Source of the DNA: Cupriavidus sp. MP-37
GTDB lineage: Bacteria; Pseudomonadota; Gammaproteobacteria; Burkholderiales; Burkholderiaceae
NCBI RefSeq assembly: GCF_020618415.1
Contig: NZ_CP085344.1
Span: 1,201,001 to 1,265,000 of the forward strand
DNA: 64,000 nucleotides
Direction of reading: 5' to 3'
Within the stretch, counting starts at the first letter, position 1. Each line of letters starts with the position of its first letter. The translations under genes were made by a program, and so were the position numbers. Under the pieces are notes generated by a model. That model was not told where the DNA came from. It ran no database searches and worked only from the letters and a program-made list of their open reading frames with translations. Shown piece after piece: positions 45,382 through 54,290 of the stretch.

Positions 45382-47076
45382 ATGCCGAACCCCGCCCGCC
45401 CGCATTTCCAGTTCTGGCCAAAGCGCCTGCCCGCCGCCATCGTGCTGCCGGAAACGTCGCTGTGGGCCAACCTGGAGGTCTCGGCGCTGCGCTATGCCGA
45501 CAAGGCCGCGATCCGCTATTTCGGCAACGCCATCAGTTTCCGTGAGCTGCAGGCCCAGGCCACCGCGCTGGCGGGCTGGCTGCAGCAAAAGGCGGGCGTG
45601 AAGAAGGGCGACCGCGTGCTGCTGTACATGCAGAACTGCCCGCAGTTCATCGTCAGCTACTACGCCATCCTGCGCGCCGACGCAGTGGTGGTACCGGTCA
45701 ACCCGATGAACCGCGCCGAGGAATTCAAGCACTACGTCACCGATGCCCAGGCACGCGTGGCGATCTTTACCGCCGACCTCGCCGCCGGCGTCGAGCAGGC
45801 CCAGGCCGAGCTGGAACCGGCGCAGCGCCTGCAACACCTGCTGGTGACCCAGTATGCCGACGCGCTGCCGCCGTCCCACGAACATCCGGAAGACGCGCCG
45901 CCGGCATGGCTGACCACGCCGCATCCGTTGCCCGCGGGCGCCACCGCCTGGGCCGACGCGCTCGGCGCGGGCCTGCAGCCGGGGCCGCATACCGCCGGCT
46001 CGGACGACATGGCGGTGATGCCGTACACCTCGGGCACCACCGGCTTCCCCAAGGGCTGCATCCACACCCACCGCTCGGTGATGCACAACATCGTCGGCGG
46101 TGCGACCTGGTCGGGCTCGGGCGCGGAGTCGGTGGTGCTGTCGGTGCTGCCGCTGTTCCACGTCACCGGCATGCAGTACGGCATGAACGGCCCGATCTAC
46201 AGCGGCGCCACCGTGGTGATGCTGCCGCGCTGGGACCGCGAAGTGGCGGGGCGCCTGATCTCGCGCTACCAGGTCACGCACTGGACCAATATCCCGACCA
46301 TGGTGATCGACTTCCTGGCCAGCCCCAACCTGGCCGAGTTCGACCTGTCGAGCCTGCGCTACATCGGCGGCGGCGGTGCGGCCATGCCCCAGGCGGTGGC
46401 CGAGCGCCTGCGCGAGCAGTTCGGGCTGAATTACCTGGAAGGCTACGGGCTGTCCGAGACCATGGCGCCGACCCACAGCAACCCGTCGGACCGGCCCAAG
46501 CTGCAGTGCCTGGGCGTGCCGACCTTCAACACCGACGCGCGCGTGATCGACCCCGTCACGCTGAAGGAACTGCCGCCCAACGAGATCGGCGAGATCATCG
46601 TCAGCGGCCCGCAGGTGTTCAAGGGCTACTGGGGCAAGGAGGACGCCACCCGCGAGGCCTTCATCGAATTCGAGGGCAAGACCTTCTTCCGCACCGGCGA
46701 CCTGGGCCGCATGGATGAAGAGGGCTATTACTTCATCACCGACCGCCTCAAGCGCATGATCAATGCGTCAGGCTTCAAGGTGTGGCCGGCCGAGGTCGAG
46801 AACCTGCTGTACAAGCACCCGGACGTGCAGGAAGCCTGCATCATCGGCACGCGCGACCCTTACCGCGGCGAGACCGTCAAGGCGGTGGTGGTGCTGCGCG
46901 CCCATGCCAGGGGCAAGACCACGCCGGAACAGATCATTGACTGGGCCAAGGACAATATGGCCGCCTACAAGTATCCGCGCGTGGTCGAGTTCGTCGAGGC
47001 GCTGCCGAAGTCGGGCACCGGCAAGGTGATGTGGCGCCATCTGCAGGAAAGCGAGAACGCGCGGTCGGGCGTCTAG
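45382..47076 (+). CDS. Long/medium-chain acyl-CoA ligase (AMP-forming)
   Basis: 564 aa ANL ligase. P-loop YTSGTTGFPKGC, A5 YGLSETMAP, A7 FFRTGDLGRMDEEGY, A8 DRLKRMINASGFKVWPAEVE and the catalytic lysine in KSGTGKVMWR. Size and motifs match fatty-acid or short/medium branched acid CoA synthetases used in beta-oxidation. A good AGGAG site (spacing about 6). It stands alone under the operator-containing promoter at 45303-45331, so expression is probably induced by an acid or acyl-CoA. Confidence 0.9.
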   Translation: MPNPARPHFQFWPKRLPAAIVLPETSLWANLEVSALRYADKAAIRYFGNAISFRELQAQATALAGWLQQKAGVKKGDRVLLYMQNCPQFIVSYYAILRADAVVVPVNPMNRAEEFKHYVTDAQARVAIFTADLAAGVEQAQAELEPAQRLQHLLVTQYADALPPSHEHPEDAPPAWLTTPHPLPAGATAWADALGAGLQPGPHTAGSDDMAVMPYTSGTTGFPKGCIHTHRSVMHNIVGGATWSGSGAESVVLSVLPLFHVTGMQYGMNGPIYSGATVVMLPRWDREVAGRLISRYQVTHWTNIPTMVIDFLASPNLAEFDLSSLRYIGGGGAAMPQAVAERLREQFGLNYLEGYGLSETMAPTHSNPSDRPKLQCLGVPTFNTDARVIDPVTLKELPPNEIGEIIVSGPQVFKGYWGKEDATREAFIEFEGKTFFRTGDLGRMDEEGYYFITDRLKRMINASGFKVWPAEVENLLYKHPDVQEACIIGTRDPYRGETVKAVVVLRAHARGKTTPEQIIDWAKDNMAAYKYPRVVEFVEALPKSGTGKVMWRHLQESENARSGV

Positions 47077-47095
47077 GCCGAAAGGCCGCAGTGGG

Positions 47096-47246
47096 TTCTC
47101 CCTCTCCCCTCATGGGGAGAGGGCCGGGGTGAGGGGTGGTTCAGCAAGGAACCACAAGAAACCACGCCGACGGTTTTGTCGAACACGGTGGCTCCGGCCG
47201 GCGCCCGGCCCTCACCCCAACCCTCTCCCGCGCGCGGGAGAGGGAG
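47096..47246. repeat. REPIN-like repeat, copy 1
   Basis: About 150 bp bounded by two long palindromes: CCCTCTCCCC-TCAT-GGGGAGAGGG (47100-47123) and a 24-bp palindrome with arms CCCTCTCCCGCG / CGCGGGAGAGGG (47221-47244). Reverse-complementing the sequence at 57419-57561 gives the same order of blocks, including GGCCGGGGTGAGGGGTGGT, AGGAACCACA and AACGGTTTT. It fills the gap between the CoA ligase and ankyrin genes. Confidence 0.85.
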
Positions 47247-47281
47247 CACACAAGTGGCATCCGTTGTCTCCAGGGCAAGGC

Positions 47282-48082
47282 TCAATGCCCGCGCACCCGC
47301 ATCAGCATCTTCACCATGGTCTTGTAGCCGCGTTCGCGCGCATGGCGGGTAGGTGTCACGCCTTCGCGGTCGGCCAGGTTGGCGTCGGCGCCCGCATCCA
47401 GCAGCAGCTGCACCGTATCCTCGTAGCGCGCGCTGCCGTCGCCCAGGATCACCGCCTCCAGCAGCGCGGTCCAGCCCAGGTCGTTGACGTGGTCGACGGC
47501 AATGCCGGCCTTGAGCAGCAGCTTCACCACTTCCACATGGCCCTGCTGGCTGGCCGCGATCAGCGCGGTGCCATGGTAGCGGTCGGTGCTGGCGAGGTCG
47601 GCGCCGTGCGCCAGCGCCAGCCGTACCATGTCGGCCTGGCCGGTGGCGGCGGCCAGAAGGAACGGGCTGTTGGCGTCGGCATCCTTCAGGTTGACGTCGG
47701 CACCGGCCAGCAGCAGCATGCGCGCGACCTCGGTGCGGCGGTTCTGCACGGCCGCCAGCAGCGCGCTGCGGCCCTGTTCGTCGGCGGCGCGGGCCGAGGC
47801 CCCGGCGGCCAGCAGGCGTGACACCAGGGCCTGGTCGCCGGCGCTGGCGGCCGTGATCAGGTTGCGGTCGAGCGTGCCGATGGCGTCGCGGCGTGCCGTC
47901 GCTTGCGGGGCGGGGCCGCGCGGAGGGCGCCCGGCGGACGGGGTGGCCGCGCCGCCCGCCGGACGCGCCGCCAGGGTCTGGCCGCCCTGGGCCGCCAGCA
48001 GGCCGCCGCCCATCAGCAAGCCCACCAGTCCCAGCAGCTCGTTGAGTGCCTGTCTGCGGGTGCGGGCGGCGGGGCGCGTCAT
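47282..48082 (-). CDS. Exported ankyrin-repeat protein
   Basis: 266 aa. The N-terminus has a possible twin-arginine signal (TRRQALNELLGLVGLLMGGG), followed by a low-complexity region and about five ankyrin repeats (from residue 72: LITAASAGDQALVSRLLAAG, GRSALLAAVQNRRTEVARML, SPFLLAAATGQADMVRLAL, GTALIAASQQGHVEVVKLLL, GWTALLEAVILGD). A periplasmic binding or scaffold role is likely; the partner is unknown. It lies 17 bp after chaC and probably forms an operon with it. Confidence 0.88.
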   Translation of the reverse strand: MTRPAARTRRQALNELLGLVGLLMGGGLLAAQGGQTLAARPAGGAATPSAGRPPRGPAPQATARRDAIGTLDRNLITAASAGDQALVSRLLAAGASARAADEQGRSALLAAVQNRRTEVARMLLLAGADVNLKDADANSPFLLAAATGQADMVRLALAHGADLASTDRYHGTALIAASQQGHVEVVKLLLKAGIAVDHVNDLGWTALLEAVILGDGSARYEDTVQLLLDAGADANLADREGVTPTRHARERGYKTMVKMLMRVRGH

Positions 48083-48099
48083 GGCGGCAGCTCCTGGGC

Positions 48100-48864
48100 T
48101 CAGACGGTTTCGTGAGGGCTGGCCGGCAGCGTGGACTCGTGCGGCGCCTGGCCCGCGGAGCGGGCGGCAGGTTCGGCGGCATCGGCGGCATCGCCCGCCT
48201 GCAGCTGGCGCCAGAGCCGCCCGAGGTAGGGATCATCGACGCCGTTGGTGGCCAGTCCCAGCAGGGTTTGCTGCAGGTATTCGCGCGCCGGGCCGTAAAG
48301 CCCGGTGGCGTGGCGCAGCCGTTCCACCACGCTGGCGTCGGGCAGCCGGCCGGCGTAGGCCTCGTGGGAACGGTTCATGACGAAGGCCAGCGCGCGCTGC
48401 TCGGGCGCGCCGGCGGCGCCGACGCGGATGCGCAGCCAGCGCGGATGGTAGGCGCCGGTCAGCATTTCGCGGCGCCACAGCACGCGGAACTCCTGCTCGA
48501 CCACATGGCTGGGCACGCGGAACACCATGCCGTGGCAGCAGCCGCCGCGGTCCAGCCCGAGCACCAGCCCGGGATTGTCCCAGGTGCCGCGGTTGATGCG
48601 GGAATAGAGGTAGAAGCCGCGGTGGTAGCCGTGCACCGTCGCGCGCCGGCGCTCGGTATGCACCACCATCGGGTTCCAGATCAGCGAGCCGTAGCCGAAT
48701 ACCCAGACATCGCCGCCCAGCGCGGGATCGTCGGGGCGGCGCGCCAGCGTATCGGCCAGCGACTGCTCCAGCGCCGCCTCGGGCAACAGCGAGGATGCAA
48801 CCGGGGTGCTGCACAGCGAGGTGCGCAGCCGGTCGGATTCGAGGTCCTGTCGCGTGATGCCCAT
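48100..48864 (-). CDS. chaC: ChaC-type gamma-glutamylcyclotransferase
   Basis: 254 aa. Glutathione-specific gamma-glutamylcyclotransferase: splits glutathione to 5-oxoproline and Cys-Gly. Signature VWVFGYGSLIWNP and the YHRGFYLYSRINRGTWDNPGLVLGL stretch; the catalytic Glu is likely in FRVLWRREMLTGAY. The start at 48864 gives the usual family N-terminus. A gamma-glutamyltransferase-family gene lies 9 kb away. Confidence 0.92.
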   Translation of the reverse strand: MGITRQDLESDRLRTSLCSTPVASSLLPEAALEQSLADTLARRPDDPALGGDVWVFGYGSLIWNPMVVHTERRRATVHGYHRGFYLYSRINRGTWDNPGLVLGLDRGGCCHGMVFRVPSHVVEQEFRVLWRREMLTGAYHPRWLRIRVGAAGAPEQRALAFVMNRSHEAYAGRLPDASVVERLRHATGLYGPAREYLQQTLLGLATNGVDDPYLGRLWRQLQAGDAADAAEPAARSAGQAPHESTLPASPHETV

Positions 48865-48909
48865 GCTGCAAGCATAAATCAAAGCGGCGTCCCGGGCGGG
48901 CCGGGGAAA

Positions 48910-48923
48910 TGCCACAAGTGGCA
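48910..48923. promoter_or_regulatory. Palindrome upstream of chaC
   Basis: TGCCAC-AA-GTGGCA, 6-bp perfect arms, 46 bp before the chaC start in the divergent gap to the 106-aa gene. A possible operator; no regulator is assigned. Confidence 0.3.
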
Positions 48924-49120
48924 CTTTTGCTCGGAATTGTCTGAGTCAGCGGGCTGGGTGTGGGCGCCTGACAACGCTCCGCGGCGCGTGGTGCCGCTGC
49001 CACTCGCCATGACCGTGCGCCATCGCGCCTTGTCGGTGGTCAGGCCGGCGCGAATTGCGCGCCGCTGGCGTCGCCGAGTCCTTACAATGGGGCCTCAATC
49101 CAACCCAGGGGGAACCTGCG

Positions 49121-49441
49121 ATGGCACGTACGCTTACGGTGGTGTTCGGCAGCGGCAAGGAATTTGACTTCACGGTCGGCGCGGACGAGCTGGCCGCGGT
49201 CACCGAGGATGCCGCCTGGCGCTGGTTCGACCGGGAGTACACCGAGCTGGACTGCCAGGCCTCGAGCCCGGTAGGCAAGGTGCTGGTGATCGACAAGATC
49301 CTGAATGTCGCCAAGTTCTCCGGAGAAGCGCGCTTCTCCGGCGATGCCGCCTGGGCGCAGGACTATGCGCGCCATGCGGCGCGGCTGCTGGACCGGGACA
49401 AGGTCCGCGTCGATGTCGGCAACGCCGCCATCGGTTTCTGA
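49121..49441 (+). CDS. Hypothetical protein of 106 aa
   Basis: No recognised family. Soluble, acidic, without signal or membrane segment (MARTLTVVFGSGKEFDF ... DKVRVDVGNAAIGF). A good ribosome site (AGGGGGAA, spacing about 6) and GC-rich third codon positions argue that it is real. Divergent from chaC and convergent with the FKBP gene, with no operon partner. Confidence 0.7.
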   Translation: MARTLTVVFGSGKEFDFTVGADELAAVTEDAAWRWFDREYTELDCQASSPVGKVLVIDKILNVAKFSGEARFSGDAAWAQDYARHAARLLDRDKVRVDVGNAAIGF

Positions 49442-49527
49442 GAGCGCCCGGGCCGGGTGCCCGGGCTGTACTCCGGCCGGACGCCGCTCCTGCTGTGCGG
49501 GCGCGGCGCCGGCTTGAATCGCGAGCT

Positions 49528-49875
49528 TTAAACCGCCAGCAGTTCCACTTCAAACAGCAGCGTCGCGTTCGGCGGGATCACGCCGCCGGCGCCGCGCGCG
49601 CCATAGCCCAGGTCGGCCGGGATCACCAGGCGGCGCACGCCGCCCACCTTCATGCCCTGCACGCCTTCGTCCCAGCCGCGGATCACATGGCCGGCACCCA
49701 GCGGGAACACGAACGGGTCGTTGCGGTCCTTGCTCGAATCGAACTTGCGGCCGGCCTGGCCGTTCTCGTAGAGCCAGCCGGTGTAGTGCACGGTGACGTG
49801 CTTGCCGGCGGTGGCTTCGGCGCCGGCGCCGACGGTGGTGTCTTCGTATTGCAGGCCAGAGGGCGTGGTTTGCAT
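49528..49875 (-). CDS. FKBP-type peptidyl-prolyl isomerase
   Basis: 115 aa, one FKBP domain: [81 protein letters not shown]. All usual active-site aromatics are present. Cytoplasmic, with no signal peptide. It follows yaeQ by 62 bp on the same strand. Confidence 0.95.
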   Translation of the reverse strand: MQTTPSGLQYEDTTVGAGAEATAGKHVTVHYTGWLYENGQAGRKFDSSKDRNDPFVFPLGAGHVIRGWDEGVQGMKVGGVRRLVIPADLGYGARGAGGVIPPNATLLFEVELLAV

Positions 49876-49937
49876 GGCGTGATTTCCTTGCGATGGGAAA
49901 GACGTGGACAGGGAAGATGAGCGCAGTGGCGCTGCGC

Positions 49938-50486
49938 TCAGGCTTGGGCGCGCTGGAGCACTTCCAGCGTCAGTTGTACGTTGCGGTCGTCGTCGGCGAC
50001 CCAGATGTCGCCGTCCTGGATCGTTACCGACAGGCGCATGGCGCGCTGCGCCAGCGCGGCCAGCGCGTCGACGGCCTCCGCCGGGACATTGTAGACGGTG
50101 ACGTTGCGCAGCTTGCCGGCCTTGCCCGCCATGCCCTTCCACCATTCGCGCGCGCTCGCGGCATTGTAGGTGTAGACGGTCACGCGCTCGGCGCGGGCCG
50201 CGGCGCGTTTCAGGCGGGCTTCGTCGGGCTGGCCCAGTTCGACCCAATGGGCGATGTCGCCGGTCAGGCGCTTGTCCCACAGGTCGGGCTCGTCGGGTTC
50301 GTCGAGGCCGCGGGTAAAGGCCAGGGTTTCGCTGGCTTCGCAGGCAAAGGCCAGCAGGCGCACCATCATGCGCGCGTCGTTCTCGGACGGATGCTGGGCG
50401 ATGGTCAGGCTGTGGCTGCCGTAATAAGGCCGGTCCATGTCCGACACGGACAGTTCGGCCTTGAAGATGGTGGATTTGAGCGCCAT
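49938..50486 (-). CDS. yaeQ: YaeQ family protein
   Basis: 182 aa, family length. The YaeQ family has a PD-(D/E)XK-nuclease-like fold without known activity. Recognised by [50 protein letters not shown], the [23 protein letters not shown] segment and the C-terminal [12 protein letters not shown]. Upstream of the FKBP gene and probably co-transcribed. Confidence 0.92.
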   Translation of the reverse strand: MALKSTIFKAELSVSDMDRPYYGSHSLTIAQHPSENDARMMVRLLAFACEASETLAFTRGLDEPDEPDLWDKRLTGDIAHWVELGQPDEARLKRAAARAERVTVYTYNAASAREWWKGMAGKAGKLRNVTVYNVPAEAVDALAALAQRAMRLSVTIQDGDIWVADDDRNVQLTLEVLQRAQA

Positions 50487-50583
50487 GAGGTGAGGTGAGC
50501 GGCAGGCGCCCCGGGCTGGGGTGCGTACGACGCAAAAGGCCGCATCATACGCGATTCAACGCCGGCAATTCAAAGCCGGAGCC

Positions 50584-50892
50584 TCAGCGCTTGCGGTATT
50601 CCTTCAGGTAAAAGCGCAGCAGCGCCGAGACCAGCAGGGTGCCGAGGAAGGCCGCCGCGACCAGCAGCGCCTGGCCGGGCGGGGTATCGATCTGGCCGGC
50701 CAGGCCCAAGCGGAACAGCCAGGTGCCGACCATCATCGCCAGGAACGGCATCAGCAGCGCGCCGCGGCCGTAGGTGCGCACCGCCCACAGCGGGAAGCGG
50801 CGCAGGAAATCGCCCGGAATGCTGCAGGCCAGGCAGGCCCCGGCAGCTGCCAGCGCGGCGGCCACGATGTCGCCGGAATGGATCTCGAACAT
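50584..50892 (-). CDS. Small membrane protein of unknown function
   Basis: 102 aa from the ATG at 50892 (an upstream in-frame ATG at 50916 adds 8 residues). Three hydrophobic segments (about 8-26, 45-64, 72-93). It has two cysteines, in AGACLACSIPGD, and a conserved-looking GDFLRRFPLWAVRTYGRGALLMPF segment. No family recognised. It lies between yaeQ and yceI, all on the minus strand. Confidence 0.7.
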   Translation of the reverse strand: MFEIHSGDIVAAALAAAGACLACSIPGDFLRRFPLWAVRTYGRGALLMPFLAMMVGTWLFRLGLAGQIDTPPGQALLVAAAFLGTLLVSALLRFYLKEYRKR

Positions 50893-51005
50893 GGTCTCTG
50901 TCTCGCGTCGCCGCACACGCGCACGAAGCGTGGCAGGAATTTTGCAAAGCGCTGATTCTACAAGAGAAATTTGTGGCGCAGGTGACGAGTAGGGTAAGCG
51001 CTGAG

Positions 51006-51593
51006 TTAGCGCGGCGGGCGTTCGGCGGGCGATGCCTCGACCGCCACTTGCAGCGTCACGGTGTCGCCGACCTCGGGCAGGAAGCGCGTCATGCCGAAGG
51101 CACTGCGCGGCACTTCGGCACGGAAGTCGCCGCCGCAGACCTGCCGGCGCACGCCGAACAGCGTGACCTCGCCGCAGCGGAAGCGCTCGGCCAGCAGCCG
51201 CAGGGGCCGCGTTACGCCATGCAGCGTCAGTTCGCCCTCCACGGCGACAAGGCGGCCGGCTTCGGTCAGGAACCGCTCGGCGCGCAGCCGCGCCACCGGG
51301 TGCTCGGCAATATCGAAGAACTGTGCCGAGCGCAGCACGCCGTCCAGGGTGCGGTTGCCGGTATCGACGGAGCCGAGGTCCACCGTCACGTCGAGCGCGC
51401 CGGCGCCGCTGTCCGCGTCATAGACCAGCCGTCCGTCGATCTTGCCGAAGCGCCCGCGCACCGAGCTGCGCTCGAAATGGCTGGCCGAAAAGTAGACGGT
51501 GGTATGGGCCGGGTCCAGGGTGTACTCGACCGGCGCCGCGTGGGCGGCAGTGATGCCGATGGCGGCCAGCAGAAGCAGCGCGCGCAGGGCCAT
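51006..51593 (-). CDS. YceI family periplasmic protein
   Basis: 195 aa. A signal peptide (cleavage after AHA, about residue 19), then the YceI lipocalin-like barrel: YTLDPAHTTVYFSASHFERSSVRGRF, FDIAEHPVARLRA, GELTLHGVTRPL. Members bind isoprenoid-like or other amphiphilic molecules. The gap to the MAPEG gene upstream is 5 bp, so they form an operon. The ATG at 51593 is chosen because it begins the signal peptide. Confidence 0.9.
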   Translation of the reverse strand: MALRALLLLAAIGITAAHAAPVEYTLDPAHTTVYFSASHFERSSVRGRFGKIDGRLVYDADSGAGALDVTVDLGSVDTGNRTLDGVLRSAQFFDIAEHPVARLRAERFLTEAGRLVAVEGELTLHGVTRPLRLLAERFRCGEVTLFGVRRQVCGGDFRAEVPRSAFGMTRFLPEVGDTVTLQVAVEASPAERPPR

Positions 51594-51598
51594 GGGCG

Positions 51599-51982
51599 TC
51601 AGTGGAGGAGCACCGGCAGCAGGAAGATCCCCACCACGGTCAGGTAGCCGATGGTCCAGCACAGCGTGCGCAGGGTGGCGCGGTCGGTGATGTAGCACAG
51701 GGTGTAGAGCACGCGCACCGCGATAAACGCCATCGCCAGTTCGTCGACGCGGGCCTGCGGTGCCTGCAGCCAGGTGGCGCTCAGCACCGCGGCGGCAAAG
51801 AACGGGAAGGCCTCGAAATGGTTGCGGTGCGCCATGTCGGCGCGGCGCGCACGGCCGGACTGCCGTTCCAGCCAGCCGCGCGGGTCATGGTTGTCGAAGC
51901 CCGGCGCACTGGCCTTGGCGATGGCGACTGTCGCCACCGGCAGGATGCCGGCCAGCAGCACGCACCAGAAAGCGATCGGCAT
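51599..51982 (-). CDS. MAPEG family membrane protein
   Basis: 127 aa, four hydrophobic segments, pattern FDNHDPRGWLERQSGRARRADMAHRNHFEAFPFFAAAVL typical of bacterial MAPEG proteins (glutathione-transferase-like membrane proteins). The upstream continuation of the frame is Arg-rich and antisense to the S4 gene, so the start at 51982 is preferred. Co-transcribed with yceI. Confidence 0.9.
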   Translation of the reverse strand: MPIAFWCVLLAGILPVATVAIAKASAPGFDNHDPRGWLERQSGRARRADMAHRNHFEAFPFFAAAVLSATWLQAPQARVDELAMAFIAVRVLYTLCYITDRATLRTLCWTIGYLTVVGIFLLPVLLH

Positions 51983-52047
51983 AGTCGTCCTTTCGGTTGC
52001 AGTGCCGGCGCTGCCCGCACGGGGCGGCGCGCCGGCCGGCCGCGCGG

Positions 52048-52290
52048 TCAGGCGGCGACCACGCGGATCTCGATGCCCGCCAGGCCCACCACCTGCCCGG
52101 CGCGGATCTTCGCAGTCTTGCGCGATTCGGGCGCGCCGTCCACCGAGACCTCGCCGGCCGCGACCAGCGCCTTGCCGGCGCCGCCGCTGTCGCATACGCC
52201 CGCCAGCTTGAGCAGGTCATTGAGGGCGATGAACTCGCCCTCGAGCGGGAAAGTGATGGTCTGCACCGCGGCCTTGCCGGATTTGGCCAT
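52048..52290 (-). CDS. S4-domain RNA-binding protein (YbcJ-like)
   Basis: 80 aa. S4-like fold: ITFPLEGEFIALNDLLKLAGVCDSGGAGKALVAAGEVSVDG followed by KTAKIRAGQVV. Such proteins bind structured RNA. Its ATG shares one base with the glnS stop (TGATG), so it is translated from the glnS transcript. Confidence 0.88.
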   Translation of the reverse strand: MAKSGKAAVQTITFPLEGEFIALNDLLKLAGVCDSGGAGKALVAAGEVSVDGAPESRKTAKIRAGQVVGLAGIEIRVVAA

Positions 52291-54047
52291 CACTTGCCCC
52301 AGCTGTCTTTGAGGCCGACGATGCGGTTGAACACCGGCTTGCCCGGCGCCGAATCGCTGCGGTCGGCGACAAAGTAGCCGTGGCGCTCGAACTGGAAGCG
52401 GTCTTCCGGCCGTGCCTCGCGCAGGCCCGGCTCCAGGTAGGCGGTGATCACCTGCTTGGAGTCCGGGTTGAGCGCATCGAGGAAGTTCTTGCCGCCGGCG
52501 TCCGGATTGGGATCGTTGAACAGGCGGTCGTACAGGCGCACCTCGGCTTCATAAGCGTGCGCGGCGCTGACCCAGTGGATCACGCCCTTGACCTTGACGC
52601 TGTCGGCGCCCGGCGTGCCGCTCTTGGTGTCGGGCAGGTAGCTGGCATGCACGGCCACCACGTTGCCGTCGGCATCCTTGTCCACGCCGGTGCACTCGAT
52701 CACATAGCCATACTTCAGCCGCACCTTGTTGCCCGGGAACAGGCGGAAATAGCCCTTGGGCGGGGTCTCGTTGAAGTCCTCGCGCTCGATCCACAGCTCG
52801 CGCGACAGCGGGAACACCCGCTTGCCCAGTTCCGGCTTCTTGGGATGGACCGGTGCCGAGCATTCCTCGCTCTGGCCTGCGGGGTAGTTGTCGAGGATCA
52901 GCTTGAGCGGGTCCAGCACCGCCACGCCGCGCGCGGCGCGGCCGTCGAGGTCGTCGCGCACCGAGCCTTCGAGCGTGCTCATGTCGATCCAGCTGTCGGC
53001 CTTGGCCACGCCGACGCGGTCGCAGAACAGCTGGATCGATTCCGGCGTGTAGCCGCGGCGGCGCACGCCCACCAGCGTGGGCATGCGCGGATCGTCCCAG
53101 CCGTCGACGCGCTGTTCGTCGACCAGCTGCTTGAGCTTGCGCTTGCTGGTGATGGCGTAGGTCAGGTTCAGCCGCGCGAACTCATACTGGTGCGGCAGCG
53201 GGTCGCGGAACACGCCGCTGTCGCGCAGGTGCTCCAGCACCCAGTCGTACAGCGGGCGGTTGTTCTCGAACTCGAGCGTGCACAGCGAGTGGGTGATGTT
53301 CTCCAGCGCGTCCGAGATGCAGTGCGTGAAGTCGTACATTGGGTAGATGCACCACTTGTCGCCGGTGCGGTGGTGATGCGCGTGGCGGATGCGGTAGAGC
53401 ACCGGGTCGCGCATGACGATGTTGGGCGCGGCCATGTCGATCTTCGCGCGCAGCACGTGCTCGCCGTCGGCGTACTTGCCGGCGCGCATGTCGCGGAACA
53501 GCTGCAGGTTTTCCTCGACGCTGCGGTCGCGGTAGGGGGAGGGCTTGCCCGGCTCGGAGAAATTACCGCGGCTGGCGGCGATCTGCTCGGCCGACTGGCT
53601 GTCGACGTAGGCGGCGCCGCGCTCGATCAGGGTCTCGGCAAAGGCGTAGAGCTGGTCGAAGTAGTCGCTGGCGTAGTACAGGTGCGGCTGCTTGTGGCCG
53701 TCCTTGCCTTCGCTGTCCCAGGAGAAGCCGAGCCAGTGCACGGCGTCGATGATGGAGTCGACGTATTCGGTGTCTTCCTTGACCGGGTTGGTGTCGTCGA
53801 AGCGCAGGTGGCAGCGGCCGCCGTAGTCGCGCGCCAGCCCGAAGTTCAGGCAGATGCTCTTGGCATGGCCGATATGCAGGTAGCCGTTGGGCTCCGGCGG
53901 GAAGCGGGTGATGACGGTCGGCAGCGGCTCGCCTTGCTTGTCCTGGCGGCCGGCGTAGGTGCCGGCGGCAAGGTCCTGGTCGATGATGCTGCGCAGGAAG
54001 TTGGAGGCGGCGGAGGTGCTGTCGGTAGGCTTGTTGTCGTGGCTCAT
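52290..54047 (-). CDS. glnS: Glutaminyl-tRNA synthetase
   Basis: 585 aa class I synthetase. HIGH motif in [18 protein letters not shown]; the KMSKS equivalent is [11 protein letters not shown]; the two C-terminal anticodon-binding beta-barrels follow ([27 protein letters not shown]). The start at 54047 ([12 protein letters not shown]) has the usual short N-terminus; the frame is open further upstream but without protein-like composition. It heads an operon with the S4 gene. Confidence 0.97.
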   Translation of the reverse strand: MSHDNKPTDSTSAASNFLRSIIDQDLAAGTYAGRQDKQGEPLPTVITRFPPEPNGYLHIGHAKSICLNFGLARDYGGRCHLRFDDTNPVKEDTEYVDSIIDAVHWLGFSWDSEGKDGHKQPHLYYASDYFDQLYAFAETLIERGAAYVDSQSAEQIAASRGNFSEPGKPSPYRDRSVEENLQLFRDMRAGKYADGEHVLRAKIDMAAPNIVMRDPVLYRIRHAHHHRTGDKWCIYPMYDFTHCISDALENITHSLCTLEFENNRPLYDWVLEHLRDSGVFRDPLPHQYEFARLNLTYAITSKRKLKQLVDEQRVDGWDDPRMPTLVGVRRRGYTPESIQLFCDRVGVAKADSWIDMSTLEGSVRDDLDGRAARGVAVLDPLKLILDNYPAGQSEECSAPVHPKKPELGKRVFPLSRELWIEREDFNETPPKGYFRLFPGNKVRLKYGYVIECTGVDKDADGNVVAVHASYLPDTKSGTPGADSVKVKGVIHWVSAAHAYEAEVRLYDRLFNDPNPDAGGKNFLDALNPDSKQVITAYLEPGLREARPEDRFQFERHGYFVADRSDSAPGKPVFNRIVGLKDSWGK

Positions 54048-54290
54048 GATGGCGCCGGTTGGCCGGCCGCAGGCGCCTGCAAGGCGTGGGGCCGGGTCGG
54101 ATTGCGTGGCGGAATGCCAATAGCGGGATTTTACCGTGCCGGCGGCGCCGCACGCCGTGAGCATCGGCTCATTTGTGGACTTGTCCATTGCGGCTCTGGT
54201 TGGCCGCAGCGGAAAGTGATGTGTCGGAGTAGCATGGAGGCCCGTGCCGGCCGCTACGGCCGCGAGTCATCCATCGCAGCAGGAACGCCC

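Noticed and set aside
47096..47246. Reading the two strong palindromes as terminators of the CoA ligase gene
   Set aside because: No T-runs follow them and the same structure recurs 10 kb away, so a dispersed repeat explains them better. Incidental termination is still possible.
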